NCBI GenBank assembly: GCA_963920665.1
Contig: OY987270.1
Coordinates: forward strand, 20,114,019-20,178,018
Length of the DNA: 64,000 nucleotides
Direction: 5' to 3'
Source of the DNA: Straminergon stramineum
Lineage: Eukaryota > Streptophyta > Bryopsida > Hypnales > Calliergonaceae
Position numbers and translations under genes: made by a program. Positions within the stretch are counted from its first letter, which is position 1. Each line of letters starts with the position of its first letter. Of the stretch, positions 1 to 12,551 are shown one piece after another. The notes under the pieces were generated by a model. The model was not told where the DNA came from. It saw only the letters and a list, made by a program, of their open reading frames with translations, and did no database searches.

Positions 1-2400
1 CCCACAATGCTAGCCTCTTTGAGTGTTAAAGTCCCTTTCTCTTCTTCCTTTTTTTTGTCTTTATACCTAACGCCGATGTGGTATTGCCTATTGAGAGACA
101 CGAGGGTGTGAGGGTAGTAGAGCCCACCGTATGGCGAAGCTTTGAACCCCCATAGTATAGGAAAGTCTTAGCGGTGTATTATAAAGGGGAAACGACGGCG
201 AAGCTTTGAACACCTTTGGGGTAAAAAGTCTTAGCGGTGTGTTAAAAAAGGAAATGACGGTGAAGTTTTGAACCCCCTTGGGGTAAAAAGTCTTAGCGGT
301 GCGTTAAAACCACCTCACGGGAGAACCGTAAGGCCTCGTGGTCCCCTTCCCCACAAGGTTTAATTCCCAAAATATCTCGGGAACAAACCAAGGTTTAGAC
401 CCTAAAAACCAGAACTTAGAAGTCAAGGTGAACATGTAGGATAATTAGGGGAGAGTAGAAAAGAGGGTCTTGCTCCCCTGAGCTAGGTCTCCACATGTGA
501 GCCCTAGGCATGATTTTTTCCATACCCTTAGGAGTCAATGTCAAAAGATAGAAAATGTAGGACAAATCCCAACACCCCCGATCCAGCACCCTCAAACCCA
601 TGGCACCCTAGACCCAGTACCCTCGATACTCGGGGAGGGCTCGGGCCGGATACTACTAGGAAAGGACTGAAATTGCCGGCGGGGGCAGACAGGGGTTGGG
701 CCTGGAATTAAAGAGGGGGGGAGTTGAGCAGGAGTCAGAAATTAAGAAGGGTGGGTTGGGGTTGGAGTTAAGAGGGAGGGCTGGTCCGCCTTTAAACAAA
801 GGGGAGACAAAGAGTGGGAAAAAGGGAGGGGGATCGGTAGGCAAAGGAGGGCGGGTAGGGAGGTCCAGCAACTAGGGGGGTCTGATTCAGGAGTCCAACA
901 GTCACAGGGAAGGGAAAATAGAAAGGAAAATTAGTAAGCCAGGGCAAGGGGAGGGAATAGACACCTCCCCAAGGTCCCCATCACTCTAACCGTCGCTTGG
1001 AACAGGAAATCCAACTTCTCGTCTCCCGCAAACCTCACCAAAAACGATCAACACAAGCAAAGAAAGATGGAGTGAAGATGGCGAATGGCCAGGGAAATGA
1101 GGAGGAATGACAAGGGGAGGGCCATTTGAAGGTTAGGAAGGGAATGAGATAGGATAGGAGGGGAGATCCTCGAAGCTCACTTAAGCCATTAGATTAGAAT
1201 TAGGTGATCACCGCAAGATTAAGTGTGGGACGTAACTATAGGACGTAAGAAGTGGGACGTAAGAGGTAGTTCAACTTTAGAGTAAGGCATGACACATACT
1301 TAAGATTAGCCTAGTAAGAAGATTGAGGGTTAGTTGGGCCACCTCAGAGTGTGGGAGAAAGGAAAAGAAGGGGGGAAGAAGGAAATAGGATAGAAATTGA
1401 CAATTAAACTCTTGTATCAAATTATTTTATGATTAGAATGGTGGTTTGTTGTTTCACGGCGCAAGAATTCATGGCGGAGGAGATAGAGCTTCTGGGTGGC
1501 GCGATCAACGGCTCAAGTTCCGAGGTGTGAGTGAAACCTCTCCAAACTTTCCCAAGGGCTTTAACTAGAGTTTAGTAGCTTGGGCCGAGGCCTACCCCTA
1601 AGACAGACCCTCAGGACCATAGGTTAGGTAATTTCCAGGGGCATAAGCTTAGAGAAGAAGGTCGTGGCTTTCCAAAACCCTAAAGCACGCCCAAATCGGG
1701 CAAAAATTGAGAAAGTTATGGCCAAATGAAGTTTAAGATCAAGTTGGATGAAGAATAGCTAAACTCCGGGTTAGACAGGGAATTAAACGCATTAAAAGAA
1801 GGCTCCCACCTAGGTTCCAGGGCTGAAGAAAAAAAGTCAATTCCGAGTTGTAGGTTAGGAGAAATTAGCGGATGAAGTTTGGATATGGCTTGGATGAAAA
1901 CTCAGTAGAAATACCCGATCAGGGTCCAATTCCAGATTTGGGTAGGGGAAATCCTTGTGAACCATCCCCCAAAATTTAGGATCTTTTTGAATTGGGGAGC
2001 TAGGTGTAATTTATGGATGAAGTTTGAAGAACTGAGTAGCAGTCAAACTTCATCCAACCATAACTTTGGCTAGGAAGGTCGGATAAGGTCAAGTCTTATA
2101 TTTTTAGAAATGGCACGAGATGAACTAGAGGGTTTTTAGGATAGTTCTATCCTCGGTTGGGTCCCACCTGAATCATCCAGCGGACCCTCCATTTAGTTAG
2201 CCCAAAATATAGGAAGTAGTTTAAGCGAATCTTGCAATTGGGGGTCACTTAAGCACTTAGTAAAAAGATCCATTGTTTGGAAGGCACAGTGGACCACGCT
2301 TAGACACTCAAAAGTAGGAGTCACTTAGTCGAAACCCAGAACTTCGTTGTGTTCGCGAATTACCAAGGGTGGGTAATTTGGCTCTCACATTGGCCTATTC
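1..2400. other. Geneless, relatively GC- and purine-rich stretch
   Basis: No reading frame here looks like a protein. The two short minus-strand frames at 416-601 and 656-871 come from proline/leucine-rich low-complexity DNA (polypurine runs on the + strand). The base composition differs from the AT-rich DNA further right, so this could be the non-coding part of an LTR element or satellite-like DNA. I see no paired LTRs, primer-binding site or gag/pol fragment that would show this. Confidence 0.4.
130..311. repeat. Three-copy tandem repeat, unit about 62 bp
   Basis: The unit runs from ACGGCGAAGCTTTGAAC through AAAGTCTTAGCGGTGTGTTA. Copies begin near 130, 194 and 256. The second and third are 62 bp apart and the first is spaced about 64 bp. 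The copies differ at several positions, so the array is not recent. Function unknown. Confidence 0.75.
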
Positions 2401-5039
2401 TGAAATGTCTCTAAGTGGGTTTAAAGGTCAAAATAGGTGATAAGAAACCACAAGCTTCGGACAGGTAAAACGGGACGGCCAGTCCACAAGCTGAGCCGTC
2501 CGAAAAATTGGCTCCTAAACTTCAAACCCACGGTGACCAACAATTGTGCCTCACCAACGGGAACAACAAAAATAATGACGTTGTGGGTGATCAATCCCAC
2601 TTTGTCGCCACAAACACAAAATGGGGTTATTATTGGATACCCATATAACCCACAACAATGTTTACAATGCAAAAATGAAAACAACAAGCCTCCAAAATTG
2701 GCTAGGAATAACAATAAAAAGACAACGAGCCTCCAAAACTGGCTAAGAATAACAAGCCACAAGCCACTATACATGAGTCTTCATATTTTCAAGTCTTTAT
2801 ATAAAATATAAATCTAAACTCAAACTAACTACATTCTACTCAAAAAGAAAAGACAATAGACCTTCCTTTGCTTCACCACCTATAACTTTTGCAATTGTTC
2901 TTCAAATTAAGAGATTGATAGCTTTTCATAAAGCTAACAAGTTCTCTTACCTTCACTAAAAGATTCACTTGCAAGTGATTCTTGAAACAAAATTTGTAGC
3001 CTTGCAAAGTCTCAAGTTTCAAACAACAAGGGCATCGGACCTTTTTCTATTCAAACACATGTATCTTATTTTACAAAACTCCAAATTCTTCAAGTGATGA
3101 GTCTTTGAAAAGATAACAAAAACTTCTCTATTGCAGCAAAATTTCAAAGAGATAAGCAGAAAATATAAACTTTGGTGGCCGCTCGAATCTCCACTCCTCT
3201 TTGTTGAGAGGCAACAGACCCACATCCACTTACACACTTATAATTTTTTGTTCCCAACTTCAAATCATACAAGAAAAGTTTCTTTGAAACGACAATGAGA
3301 AGAGGATCATAATTCCATATTTTCAATCCCAAATTTCTTATACATCAAAAAATATAACCTCTTGAATTCTTAGTTTAAAAAACACAGCACACACCCCAAA
3401 CTCCCACACACTACAAGAAGAGAGAAGATGCCTACCTACCTTTTTCCCCTAAAGTAGGTGGAATCAACCCTTGTACACATCACATGGGCCTCTAAATACT
3501 CATTGGTCCAAAGGAAACACTAAAAGATAAATCCTTATCATCTTTCAAGGCTAAAGAACCTCAAAGGTCAAAACTAAGAGGTAAATTACTTCTATCTCCC
3601 TCACTTTCAATTCTTAACACACAAATAGAATACATAAAACTTGAATTAGCTAAAAACCTTTAACCAAAACCAAATAGAGGCAAAACTTGAAATTGAAGAA
3701 GAGCACTACTCCATTTGTAAGAACTTGAGGATGCGCTTGACTGTTTTTAAAAAGTAATTTGTATGTTCGGCCTTTGTTAAAGGATTAACTGGCCCTTTCA
3801 ACCGACGTTGGCTAGGGTTTAGGGTAACTGGCCTAACCATACAATAGTATTGGTAAACGTTCAAACCCTCATAACTTGCTTCAAATGTCACATCTTACGT
3901 GCCCGGTTCAACACATCTGGCTTGAAGTAGAATCACCAAAGCACGAGCATCTTTTTGAAGATTTTGGTGCCAATGCTGCTCTACCCGAGGTTTCTTCAAC
4001 GGATGAGAAGATCCAATTTCATCTTGCAAATGGGTTCACAATGGGGAAGAAACTTCCGACAGAGATGGTTGAATTGACAATTGTGACAAAAAAAGCTCTA
4101 GCTTAGCCTCTAGTTGAGACTCTAGGTCTTGCAATTGCATAAAAAAACTCCAATTCGACATTCTAGAATCGAACTTCAAACTCACTCACTGATTCTATAA
4201 AACTTAAAAGAATTCCCGAAATTGGTAAAACTTGTCTAGGACTTTTGTCTTTTAAACAACTCCATAGGTAAGAAGCGTCACCTTGAAGCCTCTGGAATCG
4301 TCACTAGTAAGTTTGTCCTCCAAATCATAGAATCTATTCAAAATACAAAATAAATACACATTTTATACAATGTATATATTTACATTACGACAACATAGAT
4401 TATTATTCTACAAAATATTAAAATTTTGGCATGTACATATTAATATATGAAATGAATAGAGTGTGATGGATTGAAGCATACTTTGTCATTCAAGAGTTCA
4501 ATTCTTAATGACCAAGAAGTGTGTTAGATTTTCTAAATTGAGGAGATGAATAATTATTGGCAATTTACTATGATAATTTAATGATGACTTTCAAACAAAA
4601 GTTTTAAATTTTGATTTGAACATCATTCTCATATCATTAGATCAATTACAACACAAACCAATTTTTTTTCAATGAAATTTGAATCCAAAAATTTGGGATT
4701 TTATCTAAAATTGACTATAATATTGAATATTTGTAGTTTTGCAAGTTTTTTTATGAGTTCAAAATGTTAAGTTAAATGCCAAAATTCTTTAGGAGTTATC
4801 CATGGATAGTTGGTATCAAGAGAAGTCTAGGTTCCCCATGATTTTGCAAATCATATCGCAGATAGCCGCTATATGTGAGCTCCCAATTCGTCACTTGGGA
4901 CTCATAGTTTTTCTTTTTTCCACTTTGCGTAGTTTCGTAGGTAATTAGGTGTAAAAAGCCCCCCCAAAAGCCTAAGACCAAAATAAATTGTGACATACCA
5001 AAATAGATATTTGGCCTCTTTGAAGGTTTTAGGTCTAGT
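2401..5039. other. Geneless AT-rich stretch with unidentified ORF scraps
   Basis: Open frames at 2421-2811, 3019-3332, 3706-3891 (-) and 3876-4106 (+) show no domain I recognise. Those at 3706-4106 have protein-like composition and could be remains of a retroelement polyprotein, but no catalytic motif is visible. A right-end-like motif CTTTAGGAGTTAT sits at 4788-4800, and a TTATCCCTTAGACGCC motif resembling the TTAA-element termini starts at 5040. A decayed element may therefore run 5040-5624 and abut the better-preserved one at 5621. Confidence 0.35.
2681..2755. repeat. Tandem duplication, unit 41 bp
   Basis: Two adjacent copies of ACAAC(A/G)AGCCTCCAAAA then TTGGCTAGGAATAACAA (or a close variant) begin at 2681 and 2722. 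It is a short local duplication in an otherwise unassigned AT-rich region. Confidence 0.6.
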
Positions 5040-5620
5040 TATCCCTTAGACGCCAATTTATACATAGGTTAGAACCACAAACAATGGAAGTTAGTGGAGT
5101 TGAGTGGAGTTGCCTAACTATACCCTAGCTTGCTAAATAGTACCCCTAGCTAGCTAGGAATTGTGTTGAGAGAAGCCTCTTGAGGTCCTTAGATAGGTCT
5201 CTGTTTTCTCATCCCATCGTCAAAACTGTAGAGCCCAATTGTTAGCATTGGAGAAGTTATGATACTAAGACTGGCTTGTGGAAGAATCTATAAGTCTCGC
5301 AGGAGTTAACCGTGACATCTAACTCTAGTGATTCTATAAGATTTTTATTTTACTTAATTGTTAAATTATGTTTTGATGGATAGTTTTTTTAACTAAAAAA
5401 TATAGTTTTTGAGGTCAATTTATGTATGTATCTCTTGAAAATTAACTCCAAAATTTTGCAAAAGTAAGTTGTGAAAATCTATATTGTACAAATATAAGAA
5501 AACTAACACATGAATCTATAAATATATATTAGATGGATGAAAAATCAATGATTATGAATACTAATGACATGTTTACATTCATATTTAGTTTGAAATTTGA
5601 CTCTTTGGTTCTTTTAGAGG

Positions 5621-6566
5621 TTAACCCCTAAATGTTTCACACTACGTTTTCTGAAAAAATGCTCCAAAACTATCATTTCTAGTACAAGCACTGAATTTTA
5701 GGAAAAAAACATTTCTAGACACATGTAACCGTAAGATCTTCTAGTATGCTGATTTTAGAAGATGTGGAAAAAAATTCAGAAATTTCCACCATGTAGATTG
5801 TAAGATATAGCGTTTGAATGGACAAAAATCTTTTTTTGGGCCCTGTGAAAAAATGGGCAGCTGCACTTCACAAGGCGACATTTGTTTGAAACAAATTTCA
5901 AAATGGTGGTTACTCTTTGGATTTATTCTTCAAGGCAAGTTGGCTACATGCTTGAAAAAATTCAGATCATTTGGAATTGTACAATATATAGTAAAAAATT
6001 AGTAAGTAGAAAGTAGAGAATGATTCAAAATACTAAATTGTTATGGATTTTGTTATGGAGTTGAAAAATGCCAATCCCAATGGTTGTAATGTTGTAATAA
6101 ACAATCTACATCCTATGATTTTATTTTTTTTCAAAAATATTGAAAATTGAATTAAATAAAGGACTTCAAAGTTTATTTCAGAGTAGAGAATCCAAAATTG
6201 CCCGCAAACTAAAACTCCTCATAACTTTCATCTCATTAATCAAAATGGAATGATTCAAAGCTTTCCACATATATATATATATATATATATATAAATCTAG
6301 AAAATCAATTTCAGATTTATATTTCTTAAAAGAATGTTTTTTTAAGAAATTTTTGGGTTGCCCAAAGATCAATGAAAATTACATATCATGCCATAACTTT
6401 TTAACCATGTAGTCAAAAGTTATGAAAATTGTTGGGCCTTAAAGCTACTCCTCAGGCACAGGTTGTGTGAAAATTTCAAAGAAAAAACAAGAAAAACTCC
6501 ATTCATAGTGAGTTGCCCAAAATCACTATGTTGCCAAAAAACGCAGTTTGGTCCTTTAGGAGTTAA
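5621..6566. mobile_element. TTAA-flanked non-autonomous DNA element, large family, copy 1 (946 bp)
   Basis: The left end is TTAACCCCTAAATGTTTCAC and the right end is GGTCCTTTAGGAGTTAA, so the ends are imperfect inverted repeats beginning with TTAA. The interior is clearly homologous to 12552-13481. Shared blocks include GCTCCAAAACT, TTTCTAGTACAAG, GAAGATGTGGAAAAAA, TTTTTTGGGCCCT, GCACTTCACAAGG and TACATGCTTGA, all in the same order. No long coding frame is present. The TTAA boundary plus CCC-type termini suggest piggyBac-like mobilisation (inference). The left TTAA is also preceded by CTTTTAGAGG, as if two elements abut and share one TTAA. Confidence 0.7.
6269..6293. repeat. (AT)n microsatellite inside the TTAA element
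   Basis: About 12 AT units occupy the place where the sister copy at about 13198-13215 has only GTATAAATATAAATC. The expansion therefore happened after the two copies separated. Confidence 0.85.
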
Positions 6567-8327
6567 TCATTTTAAGGACAAAGATGTCTGTACTTTGGGC
6601 TTCATGTTTTTTAGTATTTGGATATTTGGTTTATTTAAAAATTGATTTTTGAGAATGATCACTTCTAATATTTTGTAGAAAATTTCATTTCATAAATTTT
6701 TTCCATTTAATTTATACCTTCTAAAACACAATTAATCAATATTGTTTCTAAAATTATGACAATGACAATGACAATGAGGCGAAAAGAGGCAAACACCCCT
6801 GCCATTGCCATTATTAGCACACACCCTCTACATGATAAAAAATGTTAAACAAATCTATGATCATTGATCTAAACAATCCAAGAATTAGTGTGACCATTGA
6901 TGCTTTGGGATATTGAATACGATATTGAATTTAGATATGATATTGAATATGAAATACATATGGCATGGATATGTGTAGAATACGTAAAAATCCATAAAAA
7001 TTATATACATATACATATGGCCATACTATATACATTTTAGACATCCCATATCGTTTGCAAGCAAACAAATGTCAAAGAAATACAAATAAGAGGGTTGCAA
7101 TTGTCACAAGCACACATCTATTATTCTCAACCAAGTGAAAAGTAGCATGTGTACCCTTTTTAAAGATTTTTTGAAAAGTTTAGTCACCAATGGAAAAGTG
7201 ACATGTGTACCTTATCAAATTTTTATACATGATTTCCTCAGAAAGACACATTTTCTCACAATGTGTTCAAAAGAGGTATTTTATTAGTTTTTGTTCTTAA
7301 CTTCTAAAATCTGTAAAATAAAATTATGATTTTGAGGTTTGGATCAAGCCCTAAGGTTTGGGTGGGTGTGATCTTTTTACTTTTTTTGAGCCCAATTCAA
7401 ATTCTTGAATGCAAATTATTATTGCAAATTTAGAAATACAATTGTATAGACATGAAAATTTGGGAGGCATTTTCTATAAATTATTGAGGGTTTTGGCCTC
7501 AAAAATGTATTGATTGAAGTACTATTAAAGTATTGCCACTTAGTACTTTATTTAAACCATGATACTTCAATTTTGCTTTTCAAAGATAATGGCAAAAACA
7601 AACAAGCTTTCACACTATAGTTTTTTTATTTACTTATTTTCATCTCTAGAATCTACATGAGTTAAAAATTTGCAAATTAAATTTCAAATTTTCTAATTTG
7701 TCTAGAATTTTGAAGTTGAATTATTGACTCTTAGGCCCATAATGGAAAGGAAACCTTTTTACTTTGATCACATAAATTTCACAAATGGTAAGGAACTTGA
7801 ACTTGAATTTTTTTGAATGTACTCTATAAGAAGGCAAACTTAGGATCCCACAATTACAATTGTCATTTTTTACAAAATAATTCATCCAAAAGTGACCATT
7901 TTCTTTGTTTTTTGGGCTTTAAATGCAAAAGTAATTTAATAAGGTTGACCCCAACCCTCCAAAGTCCATATTCTAGAAGGTGAACAAAATGCCTCTAGGC
8001 AAATGTTTTGTCCAAATTTTTCTCATTCATTCAAAGTAATATTGGAATCTTTAAGAAGATAACTTGTCTTTACAACTAGTTTTTTTTGAAAAAGGGGATA
8101 ATATTATATTTTCATGTGAAATATAAACTAAAATGTGTAAACATTCAAAGAAAAAATTCCGACAATGGGTTATGATGAGAACCTCATGTCATATGCTTGA
8201 ACAAACACATGTCATATTCTTCACTTTATCTAATGATATAAAATTTAACCCATTTAAATAATACTTTCCTCAACATGTTCAATTAAAGACATTTGGTCCT
8301 TTTAAAAAAATCATAAATCTTTTGTTG
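6567..8327. other. Geneless AT-rich stretch
   Basis: No plausible coding frame. It contains a short GACAAT tandem run near 6758-6776. Words around 6770-7260 (GAGGCAAA, CATTGTCA-like, ACATGTGTACC) partly resemble, in inverted orientation, the 36120-36980 region. This hints at an old dispersed repeat. Confidence 0.35.
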
Positions 8328-8558
8328 TTAACCCCTAAATGACATGGCAAATGTTTTTTGTCAAACAAATGTCGAGGAATTTTCCTATGTAGGACAAGAT
8401 TGCAACTATTCATCCTTGAAATTAGGGGTGGAAAGGGAAGATCTTCTACAGCAGTTTGACTCCCAATGAGTATTTTTGATTTTTTTAAAGTGAATGATGT
8501 CACACGGTTCCAAAATGCCTGATTTCCACGGTCACCAGTCCGGCGTTCAAGGGTTCAA
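8328..8558 (+). mobile_element. 231-bp TTAA MITE, copy 1
   Basis: It begins TTAACCCCTAAATGACATGG and ends GGCGTTCAAGGGTTCAA, the last TTAA having drifted to TTCAA. It is homologous along its whole length to 25403-25633 (opposite strand) and 63415-63645, which have exactly the same length. Shared blocks include AACTATTCATCCT, GGAAGATCTTCTACA, GTTCCAAAA and TTTCCACGGTCACCAGTC. It has no coding capacity. It lies about 770 bp upstream of the PDF1B start codon, so it may sit in or next to that promoter. Confidence 0.85.
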
Positions 8559-9330
8559 GGGTCACAAAGTCTTGTCTCTCCTCATCCCTTTCTCTTCATC
8601 TCTTTCGCTAGATTTGTCACTCAGCCGCTCAGTCGGTTGGTGTCTTCCACCGCTCCACGATTGTTTATGAATTTGCGCCACGCGCGGCATCGTATTTCTG
8701 AAGGAAACTAGAAGTAGTTGAGAGGTCTGTTTTCGAAACGCTTGAGTTACAAATTTCTCGAATTCTGATTACAACAGTTTGATTGGGATTGAGCGAGGTG
8801 GCGATTGTGGCTAACTAAGCTTACAGAAGTAGGATATTGAGTTTGATAGAATTTCAAGTTTGCGTACCGGTAGTCGCATCGTTCTAGGGTTCCTGAACGA
8901 GATTTTTCTTTCTTTACTGAGCTCACAGTTGGTAACTGAAGAGATATTGGTGCTACTCGTTATATAATCCCTAGAGTTGGATAAAGTGGCTTGCGAAGAA
9001 TTTTATTGAATTAGCTGTGGCGACAGTTTTATTGGAATTTGCATCTTGTTGTGTGCATAGTTAAATTTTTCTAGAAGTTGCTTTCCTGGAAGGCCGAGGT
9101 TATGATTCTGCTCGTTTCTCAACACCGCTTGAAGTCATTCGGTCACGTTCGTTTGGCAATTCAGTGGAAACGACGAAAATTTCAGTTGATTTGGTATTAG
9201 ATTTCAGTTCATTTAGATTTGAGAGTATTTTTGGATGTGATGCTGAATCTGATCTCTGTTGTTTTCTTTGAGCAGAGTGCGCAGGCAATTGAGTAGTCTG
9301 GTGGAACGGTGAAGGGGATAGTAAAGAGCA

Positions 9331-12098
9331 ATGCAAGGAACCCTGGGAGGGTCCTTGAGACCGTGCACGTCGTTACTTCATACGCATAGGACTTCATTGC
9401 TACCCCTCGTCAACTTTGGGCAACGTAGTCTGGTAACTTGTAGTGTGTTTGGAAGGGAGAACAGGAATGGTAGTGACTTGAGAAAAGGTAAAACTGAACC
9501 GAGGGTTTGGTCCCGTCGAGATGCGGCAAGCACATTAGGGTTAGGGGTACGGAGGCACCTTGTTGTGGTTGCTGCAAAGAGGAGTTTACTGTCGGAGCTT
9601 CAGAGCATTAAGGAGGAGGCAGACGCAGGTACTCTGTTGCTTAAGGTTTTCACTCTCTCTGTCTTTTGCACTACGCATTTCTGGTAGATATAAGGTAGAG
9701 AATACTATTTGCGTCACTGTGATACTACAGGAGCCAAAATCTTTTGATTTCAAAGATTTTTCTCACTCAATGTATGATGTTTTCTTATGCAATCGTTTAA
9801 AGTGGGAGGTTGTAGACGACTATTGAAGGGATAGGAGACCCCATTTCCATTCAAGCATCAGGGGTCATAGACATTTAGGCAAGACTTGCTTAGGTACACG
9901 AGTTGCCAATTTAAAGACAACCAAGTGCATTTGAAGAACTCAGTTTCTGTTGATACCAGGGGTCGGTATAGGGGACGGGATCGGCTTCCTAACGGATTTA
10001 ATTTCCTTTATCTTAATTGTTTTTATCGTTTCGCTATCTCATGAGCTTGTCCTGCATTGTGTGCTATGCAGCAGCCGGTCCTTTGGAGTTTGAATCGCCA
10101 TTAGATGTAGTCTTGTATCCGGATCCAAGATTACGGGCCAAGAACAAGCTGATAAAAGTGTTTGACGAGAAACTCCAACAGCTTGTGAACGAGATGTTCG
10201 ACATTATGTATAAGTGAGCATTTGAGCTTGTCTCTTGCATTCGTGCTGTGCATACCTAAATGCTTTCAAAAAAGCATGGTTCCAATTATCGAACCATCTT
10301 AATTTTTCTGGGGTCTTATTGATAACTGAAAGACGATTCTAATGCATTTCAGCATGAAAATTTTGGGCGCTGTTTGAATCATCCATGAATTTTCAAATAC
10401 TGTACCCGATTTTGACCCTTCCCTACGTTCACTCTACATTTTGCGCAAGATAACCTGTCAGTGTGCAAGATCCTCAACTGGGAATTGTTTGTTACAGGAC
10501 GGACGGGGTGGGCCTGGCAGCACCTCAAGTGGGAGTGAATGTGAGGCTGATGGTGTACAACCCCTTGGGAGAAAGGGGGAGCGGAGAAGAGTATGTGTTG
10601 GTGAATCCCCGTATTGTCAAGTATGGGAAAACTCGGGATCTTTTTGATGAAGGCTGCCTTTCCTTTCCTATCTTGGAAAGAGGTCCCAAGCAAGCTCCTA
10701 CAATCGAGGCGTCAGTGGAGGTCAGTACTCTTGTGGATATTAGGGCTAAGTTCAATCCGATCGTGCAACAACAATAATGTGCTGTTTCGTTCATTCGCTT
10801 GTTTTCATGTCTGGTTCTGAACCGAGGATAGATTGTATTATAGGGACCCGGAGGAGGTAAACCAGGATAATTTAGGCCTGATACGTTGAAGACCCTTGCA
10901 GATGAAGCCCTCCATCCCAGTTTCAGGGTGCTCTGTAAAACCCTCAAAATTACAGATGCGATGGAGCAGAGCAATTAGGGTCTGTGATTATGCCAAAACG
11001 GTTGCTACTTTTAGGCTGTTCTGCTTAGAATTTAATGAAAGAGTATCCCTGCGGTCGATCTCATTAACCTTTGGTTTCTGTACACCCCCCAGAGTCCTCT
11101 ACACTTCGGAGTGGACTTTATTGCCTTCGATATCCATATATATTTTTTCTATACTACTGTTTCCTGAACTGATTGTCTGATTGTTTGGTTGTTCAGAGGC
11201 CCAAGTCAGTAAGGATAGATGCCCAAGACGTTAAGGGAAAGAAATTCAGCCTTAATCTCAAGGAGTGGCAGGCGCGAATTTTCCAGCACGAATATGATCA
11301 TCTCGAGGTAAGTATGGCAGATTGTGGCTTCAATCTCTTCTCTGAATGATATTGATCTGCACTTGCTTTCATCTATCCGTCTTGCTAGATATTTAATTCT
11401 CTAATCTGCAGAGAATATATCTACATTTATGTGAACTTAGAGCCTGTTTAGATTCTGACAGTGGGCTCACGCTCATATTATTTTTGCAGGGAATTTTGTA
11501 CTTCGATCGAATGACTCCAGAAGTCCTGGACACAATTCGACCAGAGCTTGAGGTCAATTTCATTCTCGCATTCCAACATTGTCTCTTGCAACTATTCACT
11601 TCTAGAATATGATCCACATACCATAATGCAGAAGTCCTGGTTTCCAATACAATTAGACTGTTTTCAAGTACTTTCCAAACGTCATTGTGAAGAGAATCGT
11701 CCCCACAATTCGTGGGCAGGACTTTCTATTGTCACAGTGATGACACGGAGGTCTCGTTATGTATCTTGGTGAGGCCTCTCTGTGATCATAGGGAGACATT
11801 TACATACACCAGGCAAGATTGTGTAAAAGTTCTTGAATCAGTCTAATGTCACTGAAAATAGTTGGCATCAGGCTGCCTCACTTGACCAGGAAACGTTTGA
11901 AGATGATATTTGCTGTGTGCGTATTGGCACTTACAGGCTGGGCAGCATACTCAGAAATGCAGCATTTTATTATTTCTTTTAAGGGGCCTTAAACTGTTCA
12001 TCAATCTTTACTCCCTGTGGTTAATGCAGGGTCTTGAGAAGCTGTATGAGGAGCGAACAGGACTTTCGGCACCCGAGAGGATTAGCGACAGGCGGTAG
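9331..12098 (+). CDS. Peptide deformylase, plastid/mitochondrial PDF1B type (6 exons)
   Basis: The enzyme removes the N-formyl group from nascent organelle-made proteins. Exons are 9331-9628, 10072-10213, 10498-10720, 11197-11307, 11490-11552 and 12030-12098. All introns are GT-AG and the frames join cleanly to 301 residues. Three metal-site motifs are intact: GVGLAAPQ (150-157), EGCLSFP (198-204) and HEYDH (252-256). They supply the Cys and two His ligands and the catalytic Glu. About 100 N-terminal residues before the PLEFESP core are Ser/Arg/Thr-rich and look like a transit peptide. The C-terminal end (GLEKLYEERTGLSAPERI) matches the plant PDF1B type rather than PDF1A. Two oddities: exon 2 has a CAGCAG double acceptor (10069-10074), and about 10 extra residues (205-214) follow motif 2 where the family normally continues with GIY. 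The first ATG of the open exon was taken as the start. Confidence 0.93.
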
Positions 12099-12551
12099 AT
12101 GGTCGTAGAGGGCAGCTATTCTCCAGGCTACTTGAAGGAGACTCATTGATTCTGCATAAAATATGCAAATTGTACATTGTCTGATACTGGTAATCTGAAT
12201 ATCCAAGATTGGATTAGTCCTTTTGTCCAGCTCGTTTAGAATTGTGTGATACATTGGTGTAAGTTGCGACCATTCTATTTATGTCAACAGGGCCGATTAG
12301 AGGTCCTGTAGTGGCAAATGAACATATCGTTTTCTCAGTTGCATTTTCTGACTTCATGGAGAGGGTCATGACATTTTTCAGGTAAGTTTGTGTACCAAGA
12401 GTCAAGAGTCAAGGGAATGAGGTAGAGGAACAGGCTTCGTAGGTTTTCAAACTTCAGACTAGGTTGATAGGAGGTACTAGGAAGTAGGCAGCTCGCTGCT
12501 TGGTGATTTGGTCCAAGTCAGATGAACAAAATTAACTGCATATCTCGACCC

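Noticed and set aside
130..311. CRISPR-like array
   Set aside because: The copies are contiguous tandem repeats without unique spacers, and the genome is eukaryotic.
656..871. Proline/leucine-rich minus-strand frame
   Set aside because: Low-complexity translation of a purine-rich stretch.
2421..2811. Overlapping open frames on both strands
   Set aside because: They span a local tandem duplication and show no motif in either direction.
6720..7380. Inverted homology with 36100-36990
   Set aside because: Only scattered word matches were found by eye, so it is too weak to annotate without an alignment.
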